Shown: positions 1 to 7,409 of the stretch, piece after piece | Layout of the letters: the number at the start of each line of letters is the position of its first letter | Position numbering within the stretch: the stretch's first letter is position 1 | DNA from: Prosthecobacter debontii | GTDB taxonomy: Bacteria > Verrucomicrobiota > Verrucomicrobiia > Verrucomicrobiales > Akkermansiaceae | NCBI GenBank assembly: GCA_945885485.1 | Contig: CAMCYT010000047.1 | Span: forward strand, 1 to 13,941 | Direction: 5' to 3' | DNA length: 13,941 nt | Translations under genes and position numbers: made by a program | The notes under the pieces: generated by a model | The model's database searches: none | What the model saw: the letters and a program-made list of their open reading frames with translations, nothing else | Told to the model about the DNA's origin: nothing

Positions 1-140
1 GCAAGGTGAAGGCTCTTCTGCGCAAGGCCGAAGCCCGCACCAACGAAGCCCTCCTCTTGGCAATTGGAGACGCTCTCTCACAGGTAACCCAAAAAGACGC
101 CACCAATTGGTTTACCCATTGCGGCTACAGTTTTATTTAA
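1..140 (+). CDS. IS630-family transposase, C-terminal end (5' cut by window edge)
   Basis: Reading from base 3 gives an open frame of 45 residues ending in TAA at 138-140. Its end reads KDATNWFTHCGYSFI. A terminal D-A-x-x-W-F-x-H-C-G-Y motif is characteristic of the C-terminus of IS630-family (Tc1/mariner-like DDE) transposases, preceded here by a basic helical stretch (KVKALLRKAEARTNEALL). Only the tail is visible; the DDE catalytic core would lie to the left. Whether the copy is intact cannot be judged. IS630 elements target TA, but I could not identify the right terminal inverted repeat in the next 80 bases. It converges on the polyprenyl synthase gene. Confidence 0.75.
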   Translation, partial: KVKALLRKAEARTNEALLLAIGDALSQVTQKDATNWFTHCGYSFI

Positions 141-192
141 AATGCTCTAATGAATAAATCAGATGCGGAATAATTGACGTCTCGCTGCGCGC

Positions 193-213
193 GGTGGCCT
201 CGGCGATGCCACC
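193..213. repeat. GC-rich palindrome (hairpin) between convergent genes
   Basis: A 6-bp perfect stem GGTGGC/GCCACC encloses a 9-base loop (CTCGGCGAT), set in the GC-rich context CGCTGCGCGC...CTACC. It sits between the IS630 tail and the 3' end of the polyprenyl synthase gene. It could end transcription from either side, but no T-tract follows. The form is that of a dispersed repeat of the type common in Verrucomicrobiota and Planctomycetota (inference). Confidence 0.4.
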
Positions 214-224
214 CTACCTGAAAC

Positions 225-1253
225 TCAATTCCTGCAATTTTTCAGCAGGGACTCCAAGAAATGCGTGATCTGGAGCAGGGCTTTTTTGTAATCGGACTCA
301 GCCAAGAAGGCGATGTCCTTCCTGCAGCCATCTAACAATTTCAAAGCGGTGTCCACGGCGCGGGCCAGGGCATCGTTGTATTCCGCGAAACCTGTTAGAG
401 TTGGGAGATCGAATTCTTCTTCGGCGAGAATGCGGCGGTTGATTTCCTCGCGTTGTTGTTCCGATGATGCTTCGAGCAAGTTTAGGATCGGCAGGGTGAG
501 TTTTCCTTTCGCGAGATCGGTGCGCAGGGTTTTACCGACGATTTCCTCGGAGCCGACCAAGTCCAGGCAGTCGTCATAAATTTGATAGGCGGTGCCGAGT
601 TTCATGCCGTAAGAAGCCAGCGAGGTTTCTTGTTCCGAGCTAAGACCGGAGACGGCGGCGGCGAGGCCGGTGGCGGCGGCGAACAAGGCGCCGGTTTTCA
701 TTTCGATGACTTGGAAATAATCTTTCTTCGTCAAGGTCAGATCGAAGCGGCGTTGGGTCTGGATGATTTCTCCCTGACAAACTTCGCGTGCGGCTTGGCC
801 GACTTTTTTACAGATCTCGATCGAGTTGAAATCCGTCGCTAAGGTCAGAGCATGGGAAAACAAGGCATCGCCGAGCAGCACAGCGAGGGCGTTGCCCCAT
901 TTTGCATTTGCGGTCGGCATCGAACGGCGAGCGGTGGCGCCATCGATGATGTCGTCATGCACGAGGGTCGCCATGTGGATGAGCTCAAGGATCACACCGA
1001 TCTTGCGATGATCGTCGGTCACTTCGCCATTGGCGCCACCGACCAAAATGGCGAGTGCCGGACGGATTCGTTTTCCGGCGGTGTTGCAAATATAACTGAT
1101 GTAAGGTTCGACAGCGGAGTCGAAATCTCGGACTTGGGCACGGATCGCTATCTCGACTTTTTCCAAGTCGGGACGAACCAATTCGAAGGGAAACTGATCG
1201 TTGTTAGGCGAAGTGGCGGTGAAAGTGGCCATGGTGTGCTGGAAAGTAGCCAC
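225..1253 (-). CDS. Long-chain polyprenyl diphosphate synthase
   Basis: Trans-prenyltransferase (IspB/HepT type) that extends allylic diphosphates with isopentenyl diphosphate, probably making the quinone side-chain precursor. At 342 aa it is full length for the family. GKRIRP at 60-65 binds IPP. The first aspartate-rich motif is DDIID (100-104) and the second is DDCLD (227-231), followed by GKTLRTDLAKGK (240-251). The residue five before the first motif is Ala95, in the context ATLVHDD, which resembles C40-type enzymes; a bulky residue there would limit chain length. So a long product is likely but its exact length is not determined. The start chosen is GTG at 1253; an in-frame ATG at 1232 (Met8) is equally possible, as neither has a clear ribosome binding site and the first 13 residues contain MATF twice. 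It is divergent from the DUF1080 gene. Confidence 0.93.
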   Translation of the reverse strand: MATFQHTMATFTATSPNNDQFPFELVRPDLEKVEIAIRAQVRDFDSAVEPYISYICNTAGKRIRPALAILVGGANGEVTDDHRKIGVILELIHMATLVHDDIIDGATARRSMPTANAKWGNALAVLLGDALFSHALTLATDFNSIEICKKVGQAAREVCQGEIIQTQRRFDLTLTKKDYFQVIEMKTGALFAAATGLAAAVSGLSSEQETSLASYGMKLGTAYQIYDDCLDLVGSEEIVGKTLRTDLAKGKLTLPILNLLEASSEQQREEINRRILAEEEFDLPTLTGFAEYNDALARAVDTALKLLDGCRKDIAFLAESDYKKALLQITHFLESLLKNCRN

Positions 1254-1340
1254 GGTTATGGTCTGGCGGCAACCTGCTTTCGTGCATGGAGCAAAAAAGA
1301 ATCTTGAAAGTTTTGATCATGGATGGCGGTTTAGTGGCAT

Positions 1341-2129
1341 ATGAAAATAAACACATGGTCATTATTTGGTGGGTGCTTGTTGATTTGCGGCACAGCGCAA
1401 GCGCAGGAAAAGCCGATCGGATTCAAAGATACGCCAATCATTCCTGGCACGACATACCATGTGCATGATGGAGATAGACCGCAGCCGCGAGTGGTCGAAG
1501 CCGCAGGGGCTCTCATTATAAAGCCGCCGTCCGACGCGATCGTGTTGTTCGATGGGACAAACCTTGATGCCTGGAAGGTCAAAGACGGCCCAGCTCCATG
1601 GGAAGTGCGCGATGGCGTCATGGTTGCTAAAGGCAAAGACATTACCACCAAAGAGGAATTTGGAGCGATCCAACTACATTTTGAATGGCGTTTACCTGCG
1701 GATCGTAAAGTGAACGGCCAAGGCGGAGGAAACAGCGGGGTGTTCATCATGGGGCTTTACGAAGTCCAGGTGCTTCAGAGCCACAACAATAAAACCTATC
1801 CGGATGGCCAAGCGGCTTCCCTTTATGGGCAATTGCCACCACTGGCGAATGCCACCTCTCCGCAGGGCGAGTGGAACAGCTACGATATCACCTTCGTGCC
1901 GCCCGTTTACGCCGATGGGAAAGTCCAGTCTCCTGCGAAAGTCACCGTTATCCACAACGGCGTGGTGGTGCAGAATGGCGAGTCTTTCCACGGAGTTTCG
2001 GGCTATCGTAATCTCGCGACCTATCCCGCCACTCATCCTGAAAAAGGACCGATCAAGCTTCAATTTCATGGCGATCCCATCGAATATCGCAATATGTGGG
2101 TCCGCCCGCTCGGTCAGCGGGACAAATAA
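1341..2129 (+). CDS. Secreted DUF1080 protein (3-keto-disaccharide hydrolase family)
   Basis: 262 aa with a signal peptide (about 1-21, hydrophobic core SLFGGCLLICG, cleavage after AQA). The DUF1080 domain spans about 66-258: FDGTNLDAWK (70-79), WEVRDGVM (87-94), QLHFEWR (111-117), the GNSGVFI turn (130-136), YEVQVLQS (140-147) and the closing HGDPIEYRNMWVRPL (243-257). The fold is a concanavalin-like beta-jellyroll. Characterised members hydrolyse 3-keto-glycosides, and many others are of unknown glycan specificity, so a role in extracytoplasmic carbohydrate breakdown is inferred. ATG is at 1341; no Shine-Dalgarno sequence is seen. There are no sugar-oxidase or transporter genes beside it, so the substrate cannot be inferred from context. 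Confidence 0.88.
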   Translation: MKINTWSLFGGCLLICGTAQAQEKPIGFKDTPIIPGTTYHVHDGDRPQPRVVEAAGALIIKPPSDAIVLFDGTNLDAWKVKDGPAPWEVRDGVMVAKGKDITTKEEFGAIQLHFEWRLPADRKVNGQGGGNSGVFIMGLYEVQVLQSHNNKTYPDGQAASLYGQLPPLANATSPQGEWNSYDITFVPPVYADGKVQSPAKVTVIHNGVVVQNGESFHGVSGYRNLATYPATHPEKGPIKLQFHGDPIEYRNMWVRPLGQRDK

Positions 2130-2181
2130 AGGAGAAATTTAGGGAAACACAGAAAATGCCGTTCCTGCCGAGTTCCTTAGA

Positions 2182-2209
2182 TTGACGGCGGTCTCTGTGG
2201 CGCTATGTT
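2182..2209 (+). promoter_or_regulatory. Possible sigma-70-type promoter placing the start close to the ATG
   Basis: TTGACG (2182-2187), a 16-base spacer and TATGTT (2204-2209) resemble a -35/-10 pair. Transcription would begin near 2216, two or three bases before the ATG at 2219, giving a nearly leaderless mRNA. This is pattern matching only. Confidence 0.35.
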
Positions 2210-2218
2210 ACTGACTTC

Positions 2219-3091
2219 ATGTTCAGCCAATCCTTCAGATGCCTCCAAGTTTCAGCATTCTTGCTAGCTCTCTGTTCCTTTGCTCAGGCGCAGATAGCTA
2301 CCTCGATGAGCATGAATAAGCGCGAATTCGTTGCCGGAGAACCAGTCATCGCTGAAGTCATCATTACTAACCTCACTGGCCAAGAACTCACACTCGCAGG
2401 GACAGTCCAGCAACCATGGCTGACGTTCGTGGTCACCAATAATCAGGGGAATCCTGTATCCATCGTCAAACCGAACATTTTTGGAGCGATGAAAATCAAG
2501 ACTGGTGAATCCCTCGCTAAACGAGTAGATCTTACCGAATATTTTCTCCTTAATTCACAAGGAAACTTTGCGGTTTATGCCACTATCATTGATCCACAGA
2601 AAAGATTCAGCAGCGCCTCAACCAACCGTATTCTTTTTAATCTGAGTCCCGGGCGCACGTATTGGAGTCAAAAAGTAGGGGTTAGTGATAATAAAAAAGT
2701 CACCCAAACCCGAGAAATGAAGGTAGTCACTTTTTCTAACGGAAAGAAAAATCAAATATACGCACAGGTTGCAGACGGAGCTTCAGGTGTTCCTTTGCGA
2801 ACCTTTCTTCTCGGAGACATGCTTTTGATGCGTAAGCCTATGGCTTCTATTGATGGTCAGCGACGCATGCATGTCATGTTTCTCAGTACTCCTGCGATGT
2901 GGGTGTATTGCCAGATCGATAGCGATGGTAAACTAGTCAAACGTGAGATTCATCAAACTGCACCGACAGGAGATCCTGTCATGATGGCCTATGGCGATGG
3001 CTCAGTCAGAGTCGTAAACAGTGTTCTTTATGATCCAGCAGCGGTAGCGGAAGCGCGCTCCAAAGTCCGGAAAATTTCCGATCGTCCCTGA
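2219..3091 (+). CDS. Secreted protein of unknown function
   Basis: 290 aa. A clear signal peptide occupies about residues 1-24 (MFSQSFRCLQVSAFLLALCSFAQAQ, shown in part by the hydrophobic run VSAFLLALCSFAQA), cleaved after AQA. The first half reads like a beta-sandwich domain: a segment near 33-60 with FVAGEPVIAEVIITNLTG resembles Ig-like or BsuPI-type domains, in which GEPV is followed by VTN. The second half contains NGKKNQIYAQVADG and a hydrophobic MHVMFLSTPAMWVYCQID segment, then a charged tail. I do not recognise a named family or catalytic motif. It is probably periplasmic. It lies between two other exported proteins on the same strand but 89 and 103 bp from them, so an operon is uncertain. 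Confidence 0.75.
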   Translation: MFSQSFRCLQVSAFLLALCSFAQAQIATSMSMNKREFVAGEPVIAEVIITNLTGQELTLAGTVQQPWLTFVVTNNQGNPVSIVKPNIFGAMKIKTGESLAKRVDLTEYFLLNSQGNFAVYATIIDPQKRFSSASTNRILFNLSPGRTYWSQKVGVSDNKKVTQTREMKVVTFSNGKKNQIYAQVADGASGVPLRTFLLGDMLLMRKPMASIDGQRRMHVMFLSTPAMWVYCQIDSDGKLVKREIHQTAPTGDPVMMAYGDGSVRVVNSVLYDPAAVAEARSKVRKISDRP

Positions 3092-3194
3092 GTTTCGTTT
3101 ACCCAACACCGCATTTATCATAAGAAATTTTGAAAAGATCTTTACACACGCTGGAATTTAGTAAACAAATCTTAATAATTTTGAGCCAAGCATC

Positions 3195-3791
3195 ATGAAA
3201 CGCACATTCATTACAGCTTTGCTCGGACTAGCGTTTTCCCTGGTTGCGAGTGGTTATAATTTCCGGACGGTTATCATCGATCCGGGGCATGGCGGCCATG
3301 ATAAAGGCGGTCAGTGGGGTAAAGTTTACGAAAAGCACCTCGCGCTGGACACATCGATCCGTCTGGAGGCTCATTTGAAAAAGATGGGGTATAACACGAT
3401 TTTAACACGCCGCAGTGATTATTTCGTTTCTCTTCCAGGTCGGATGCAAATGGCTAACAAAACTCGAAACGCAATTTTCATCAGTATCCATTATAACTAC
3501 ACTTGGAAGCAGCAGGTTAGCGGAATCGAAACGTTTTATCATAATCAGCAAAGCCACCAACTCGCCAAGGACGTCCACAAAGGTGTGATGAGTCGAGTGA
3601 AAGTAGTGGATCGTGGGGTCAAATACGCCCGCTATTATGTTATTCGAAATACGACTCTCCCCTCCGTTCTGGTCGAAGGTGGATTTGTTAGTAATTCCAA
3701 CGAACGCAGCCGTATGAAAACTGCTTGGTTCCGCGATGCCATCGCTCGTGGAATTGCGGATGGAGTTCAGGATTTCCGTAGAGGGAATTGA
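3195..3791 (+). CDS. N-acetylmuramoyl-L-alanine amidase (Amidase_3)
   Basis: Zinc amidase that cuts the bond between N-acetylmuramic acid and L-alanine in peptidoglycan; acts in the periplasm. 198 aa: a signal peptide (about 1-19, FITALLGLAFSLVASG) followed directly by the catalytic domain, with no separate wall-binding or AMIN domain. Zinc ligands expected for the family are His32 in DPGHGGHDKG (29-38), Glu46 in VYEKHLALD and His99 in SIHYN (97-101). The catalytic glutamate is Glu161 in LVEGGFVSN (159-167). TRRSDYFVSLPGR (71-83) is also typical. The stand-alone small form could serve septum splitting or wall recycling. ATG at 3195; the spacer before it is AT-rich, but no confident promoter was called. 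Confidence 0.9.
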   Translation: MKRTFITALLGLAFSLVASGYNFRTVIIDPGHGGHDKGGQWGKVYEKHLALDTSIRLEAHLKKMGYNTILTRRSDYFVSLPGRMQMANKTRNAIFISIHYNYTWKQQVSGIETFYHNQQSHQLAKDVHKGVMSRVKVVDRGVKYARYYVIRNTTLPSVLVEGGFVSNSNERSRMKTAWFRDAIARGIADGVQDFRRGN

Positions 3792-3824
3792 GGTTTTATG
3801 TGGGGTTACTCAGTAATCACGGTG

Positions 3825-3846
3825 AAAAAAGCGGGGGGAAGCCCGC
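3825..3846 (-). terminator. Intrinsic terminator of the citrate synthase/lipoprotein unit
   Basis: Read on the minus strand: stem GCGGG, loop CTTCCC, stem CCCGC, then a run of six T. It starts 15 bases past the lipoprotein stop codon, a standard rho-independent layout. Read on the plus strand, no T-tract follows, so it acts mainly on minus-strand transcripts. Confidence 0.75.
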
Positions 3847-3861
3847 GCTCCCTTTAAAAAG

Positions 3862-4143
3862 TCACTCCTCCGGAGGCCTAGCGATTACAGTGGCTTTACC
3901 GTCTTTTGGTGCGCCGGTGGCAGTGCGAAGTTGCTCGTCTTGAGGAAGGCCTAACATGTCTGGTAGGCGAATTCGAGTGTTGCGAACAACTGGCAGGGTG
4001 GGCTTGCTTTTTACTGGTGAAATTGGAGCGATCTCGGGCTGACTTAGTGCTGAGTTTGTAGGCACTTCGGCGACAATTTCTGCCTTGGGGGCGGCGCAGG
4101 ATGCGAGCCCGATGGCTAAGAGAAACGTGGCGGATATTTTCAC
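3862..4143 (-). CDS. Small predicted lipoprotein
   Basis: 93 aa from a GTG start at 4143. This start is chosen because it puts a lipoprotein signal at the N-terminus: KISATFLLAIGLASC with lipobox LASC and the lipidated Cys at position 16. The same frame stays open upstream into citrate synthase, but that part is an out-of-frame shadow. The mature part is Pro-rich and disordered-looking (EIAPISPVKSKPTLPVV), then has a more ordered motif RIRLPDMLGLPQDEQLR (57-73). No known function recognised. It begins 13 bp after the citrate synthase stop and is followed by a terminator, so the two are probably co-transcribed and perhaps translationally coupled; no Shine-Dalgarno is present (CCCCTCTC precedes the GTG). 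It is easily missed by gene callers. Confidence 0.7.
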   Translation of the reverse strand: MKISATFLLAIGLASCAAPKAEIVAEVPTNSALSQPEIAPISPVKSKPTLPVVRNTRIRLPDMLGLPQDEQLRTATGAPKDGKATVIARPPEE

Positions 4144-4156
4144 GAGAGGGGAAATA

Positions 4157-5287
4157 TTAGCGGGATTCGATGGGAGGAACTGGGCTGAGAGTTTTCGGGC
4201 CAGTATAAAGCGTGAGCGGGCGATAGAGGCGGTTGTCGCGGAGTTGTTCGAGCACGTGGGCCGTCCATCCAGAGGTGCGGGAAATCGCGAAGATAGGAGT
4301 GAAAAGGTCGGTTGGAATTCCGAGGGAGTAATAAACCGTCGCGGAGTAGAAATCGACGTTAGCTTCCAGGCCTTTACGCTCGCGCATGATTTCTGCGATG
4401 CGCTCGGACATTTTGATCCATTTTGGCTCACCGAGTTCCTCGGTGAGTTGGATAGCAAGCTTACGGAGATGCGGTGCGCGAGGATCAAGCACTTTGTAAA
4501 CCCGGTGGCCGATGCCCATGATTTTTTCCTTACGCTCCAGTTTTCCTTCGACGAAGGCGTCAACTTTATCGAGGTCGCCGATGTCATGGAGCATGTGGAT
4601 CACGCCTTCGTTGGCACCACCGTGGAGCGGGCCTTTGAGGGTTCCGATGGCGGCGGTGATCGCGGAATACATGTCGGAAAGCGTGGCGACAGTGACGCGA
4701 GCGGAGAAGGTGGAGGCGTTCATGCCGTGGTCGGCATGAAGGATAAGGGCGACATCAAGGATGCGCGCGGCGGTGTCGCTGGGAACTTCGCCGTTGATGA
4801 GGTAGAGGAAATGTTGTGCTTCGGTGAGGTCGGTGCGGATAGGTGGGAGTTCGAGGCCGTTGCGGAAGCGATGGTAAGCGGCGACGATGGTAGCGGATTT
4901 CGCGCAGAGTGAGAGCGCGATGGCGGAGTTTGCCTCGATGTTGGGTTCGCCGATGGTGGCGCGTTTGTCATAAAGACCGAGCATGGAAACGGCGGTGCGG
5001 AGCACGTCCATGGGCGAGGCGTCTTTGGGGGCGGATTTTAAAAAGTCGATGACGGGGGTTGGAAGATCGCGATCATTGCGGAGTTTTGCTGAAAATGTTG
5101 CGAGTTCCTCACGCTTCGGCAGGCGGTTATGATGAAGGAGGAAGATGATTTCCTCGTAGCAGCAATTTTCGACAAGATCATCGATGTGGTAGCCCACATA
5201 GCTCAGTTCACCGATGTTTCCGATGACATTACTGAGTGATGATTCGTTGGCGATGACCCCTTCGAGGCCGCGTGCATATTCTGACAT
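4157..5287 (-). CDS. gltA: Citrate synthase
   Basis: Condenses oxaloacetate and acetyl-CoA to citrate, the entry step of the TCA cycle; cytoplasmic. 376 aa, matching the short dimeric form of Gram-positive bacteria and archaea, not the ~427-aa allosteric enterobacterial form. The catalytic triad is visible: His222 in GPLHGGANE (219-227), His261 in GIGHRVYKVLDPRAP (258-272) and Asp312 in NVDFYSA (310-316). LHADHGMNASTF (183-194) and the CoA/citrate arginine region PIFAISRTSGWTAH (331-344) are also present. A 2-methylcitrate synthase cannot be excluded by sequence reading, but no prp genes are nearby. Spacer to the upstream gene is 101 bp, so it likely has its own promoter; the following lipoprotein gene probably shares the transcript. 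Confidence 0.94.
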   Translation of the reverse strand: MSEYARGLEGVIANESSLSNVIGNIGELSYVGYHIDDLVENCCYEEIIFLLHHNRLPKREELATFSAKLRNDRDLPTPVIDFLKSAPKDASPMDVLRTAVSMLGLYDKRATIGEPNIEANSAIALSLCAKSATIVAAYHRFRNGLELPPIRTDLTEAQHFLYLINGEVPSDTAARILDVALILHADHGMNASTFSARVTVATLSDMYSAITAAIGTLKGPLHGGANEGVIHMLHDIGDLDKVDAFVEGKLERKEKIMGIGHRVYKVLDPRAPHLRKLAIQLTEELGEPKWIKMSERIAEIMRERKGLEANVDFYSATVYYSLGIPTDLFTPIFAISRTSGWTAHVLEQLRDNRLYRPLTLYTGPKTLSPVPPIESR

Positions 5288-5388
5288 AATGAGAGTAGTT
5301 AAATTCGACTTGGGAAAAAGAAGCGTTTTGTAGATGCGGGTGCAAGGGAGAATCGAAGAAGATCGATCTGATTTGAGGGAAGGATCGT

Positions 5389-6966
5389 TCAGCGGCTCTC
5401 GATCTGATGGATAGCACGCTCGGCGAGTAAGCGGGTTTCCGTGTCTTTGTTGTTGAGAGCCTTGCGAAGCTCGGTGAGGCTAAGGTCGGTTCCGACTTCA
5501 GCAAGTATTTTGATTGCGGTATGGCGGAGGGGCGATTGGTCGGAGGTGATTTTTTCAAGGACCGAGGACTCAATAGCTGGGCCGAATTTTACGAGTTCTT
5601 TGTCCCATGTGGCGGGAAAAGATTCCCAAACGGCTATCATGGTCGGAATCGCTTCGGGATTTTTGTGATTCGCGACCAATCTCACGAGATGTTCGGGCGG
5701 AGGAGTGTTATTGGCAGTGTAAGTTTTCAGAATTTTAAGAGCAGCATCGGCCGCGGGGCTCGGATCGTCTGCCCATTTCAATAGTGCGCGGGCGATGGAG
5801 TCGTGGAAGGTGACTCCAGGTTTTTCGAGGAGTTCGATTAGGATGATGCTGATGTCGCTGCGTAAGAGCGCTGCGTCTGAGTCGGCGAGCCGTTCGACGG
5901 CTAGTTGGATACGACCCAGCTCTATGCATTGAAGCTCTTGGCGATTGAGATCATAAAATAAAGGATGAGTCTTGTCGTTCAGTTTGTCTGCGGATCCGGC
6001 GTCAAACAGCTTATTGTCGACATTGACGACGATGACGTGGATTTCAGGATGAGTCTCAGTGACTTTTCCAAGTTTGCCCGCAATCTTTGTTACTTGATCG
6101 AAGTCCATTCCGATTTCCGTTAGAACCACGAGAAAATCACTGTCGTTTCTTGGGTAAGGATGGGATGATATGCCGGCATGCGTTTCTCGCACGAGGTAAT
6201 CACGCGCGTTGAGTTTGTTTCGAGGCAACATGTCTGTTAGATAAATACCGCAGGTTGATTTATCGATTTTTTTGGCGTCGAGGAGTTTTTGCTCTTTCTC
6301 AATTGGTTGAGTAAGGAAGCGTTCGCGTAAGGCCTGCAAGGGATCTGGGGCTACTGGTAGTGGAACGATTGCCTCGATTTTGTTGAGATCTTTATCGGGC
6401 TTAATGGCGGATTCTTTGATATAAAAGGGTATGGTGAAAATACCTGTTGCGAGCAGGATGCCGCAGATACCAGCTTTCATTCTAGCCAGCGGATTCGCAT
6501 ACAATAAGAATATAAAACCGAGCAGGGAGGTGAAGCCGGCGAAGATTAATTTCTTTTCCAAAGGCATGCCGCTGAGCAGTGATTGAGGCTTAGAGGCGAC
6601 GAATAAAATCAAAGCTCCGAAAAGCATGATAGTAACTCCGGAGATTCCCGCGATGACGCGTTGGGGGGATGCTGGGCCGATTTGCACGGGATGCTTGAAA
6701 TCGGCATAATTGATCGCCTGCGTGTCTTTGGTTGCGGCGACGGAATCGATCGGGATGCGCCGGAATTGATTTAGTTCGGTATCTTTTTTCTCTCCGGGAT
6801 AGACTTTTTTGAAATGAATGAGGGTTTCCTCGGTGATGCGGAATTGCTTCTCGCACCCGCCACACTCAACCGTGCGATCCATGAATTCAGGCGCCACAGA
6901 AAATCGCTGCCGACACATCGGGCAACGAACGTTCAAGTTTTCTGAGTCTTCTTTGTTTTCCAGCAT
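5389..6966 (-). CDS. Zinc-ribbon, three-TM protein with C-terminal HEAT-like repeats
   Basis: 525 aa, function unknown. Residues 15-38 form an MJ0042-type zinc ribbon: Cys15 and Cys18 (CPMC), then Cys35 and Cys38 (CGGC), with QF/RF following each pair. A linker with conserved-looking FRRIPIDS follows. Three hydrophobic segments lie at about 103-124, 140-157 and 163-183, so the ribbon is on one side of the membrane. The remainder (about 190-525) is a soluble region: a segment with alternating beta-like strands (DFLVVLTEIGMDFD, HVIVVNVDNKLFD), then helical repeats ending in SPLRHTAIKILAEVG (478-492) and DTETRLLAERAIHQI (508-522), which look like HEAT/PBS-lyase repeats. Such combinations are usual in Planctomycetota and Verrucomicrobiota and suggest a protein-binding scaffold (inference). 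No signal peptide. Confidence 0.75.
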   Translation of the reverse strand: MLENKEDSENLNVRCPMCRQRFSVAPEFMDRTVECGGCEKQFRITEETLIHFKKVYPGEKKDTELNQFRRIPIDSVAATKDTQAINYADFKHPVQIGPASPQRVIAGISGVTIMLFGALILFVASKPQSLLSGMPLEKKLIFAGFTSLLGFIFLLYANPLARMKAGICGILLATGIFTIPFYIKESAIKPDKDLNKIEAIVPLPVAPDPLQALRERFLTQPIEKEQKLLDAKKIDKSTCGIYLTDMLPRNKLNARDYLVRETHAGISSHPYPRNDSDFLVVLTEIGMDFDQVTKIAGKLGKVTETHPEIHVIVVNVDNKLFDAGSADKLNDKTHPLFYDLNRQELQCIELGRIQLAVERLADSDAALLRSDISIILIELLEKPGVTFHDSIARALLKWADDPSPAADAALKILKTYTANNTPPPEHLVRLVANHKNPEAIPTMIAVWESFPATWDKELVKFGPAIESSVLEKITSDQSPLRHTAIKILAEVGTDLSLTELRKALNNKDTETRLLAERAIHQIESR

Positions 6967-7101
6967 CTGAAAGAAAAAATTGCCTTACTTGCCTGAGGAT
7001 TGCAACCCTACGAAATGAGATGTTATTTTAATTAAGTAAAATTAGATATTGAGGTAACTTAAGTTTTAATTTAAAGACTATCCACCTCTAATCAATATCC
7101 C
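6967..7101. promoter_or_regulatory. AT-rich divergent promoter region
   Basis: This 135-bp spacer between divergent genes is far more AT-rich than its surroundings, especially 7019-7080, with palindromes TTAATTAA and ACTTAAGT. It must carry promoters for the zinc-ribbon gene (-) and the small protein (+). A weak plus-strand match is TTGAGG, 17 bases, TAAAGA. Individual boxes are not reliable. Confidence 0.45.
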
Positions 7102-7329
7102 ATGACTGTCACACAGATCGATTCTTTGCAGCATTCGTCACCTGAAACGGAAAAGAGCCAGCTCCGTCGTTTGGGTTTTATTGATGAAGCGCTGGTTCAG
7201 GAAATGGTGATTCGTAATGTCTACCAGCGTCAGAGCGTGAATACGGAACAGATGGCTCTGTCCTCGAGCGAGGATGATTATGCGGGATGGAATTTGCCGC
7301 CTAGAGCTTCCTTTGGACAAGCGGCATGA
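7102..7329 (+). CDS. Small hypothetical protein, 75 aa
   Basis: Charged, soluble, with no signal peptide or membrane segment. An amphipathic helix is likely around EKSQLRRLGFIDEALVQEMVI (17-37, given in part); the C-terminus is acidic then aromatic (SSEDDYAGWNLPP). No family recognised. Support for it being real: an ATG placed at the end of the AT-rich spacer, same strand and 80 bp ahead of lpxA, and no better gene in the region; the minus-strand frame over 7138-7422 lacks recognisable motifs. There is no Shine-Dalgarno (CAATATCCC precedes the ATG), but that is usual in this window. It could be an unrecognised regulator or a chance frame. Confidence 0.45.
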   Translation: MTVTQIDSLQHSSPETEKSQLRRLGFIDEALVQEMVIRNVYQRQSVNTEQMALSSSEDDYAGWNLPPRASFGQAA

Positions 7330-7409
7330 TTGCCCAAATTGGTATGAGAATTGGAATGCGTGACAAAAATGACTCGTCACGAGCGGCCGATTAATTTGAA
7401 ATTTCGCAA

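Noticed and set aside
2131..2185. GGAG followed by a nine-codon mini-frame (ATG at 2156) after the DUF1080 gene
   Set aside because: The GGAG is about 20 bases from the ATG and the product has no features.
3862..4587. A 241-aa minus-strand frame covering the lipoprotein and part of gltA
   Set aside because: Its first 148 codons are an out-of-frame shadow of citrate synthase, low in complexity and Ser/Pro-rich. Only the part from the GTG at 4143 has a lipoprotein signal.
4085..4912. 275-aa plus-strand frame opposite citrate synthase
   Set aside because: Antisense shadow of gltA; the minus-strand product has the full citrate synthase active site.
7359..7381. CGTGAC/GTCACG hairpin with an 11-base loop before lpxA
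   Set aside because: Only 6 bp, no T-tract, no repeat elsewhere in the window; compatible with chance.
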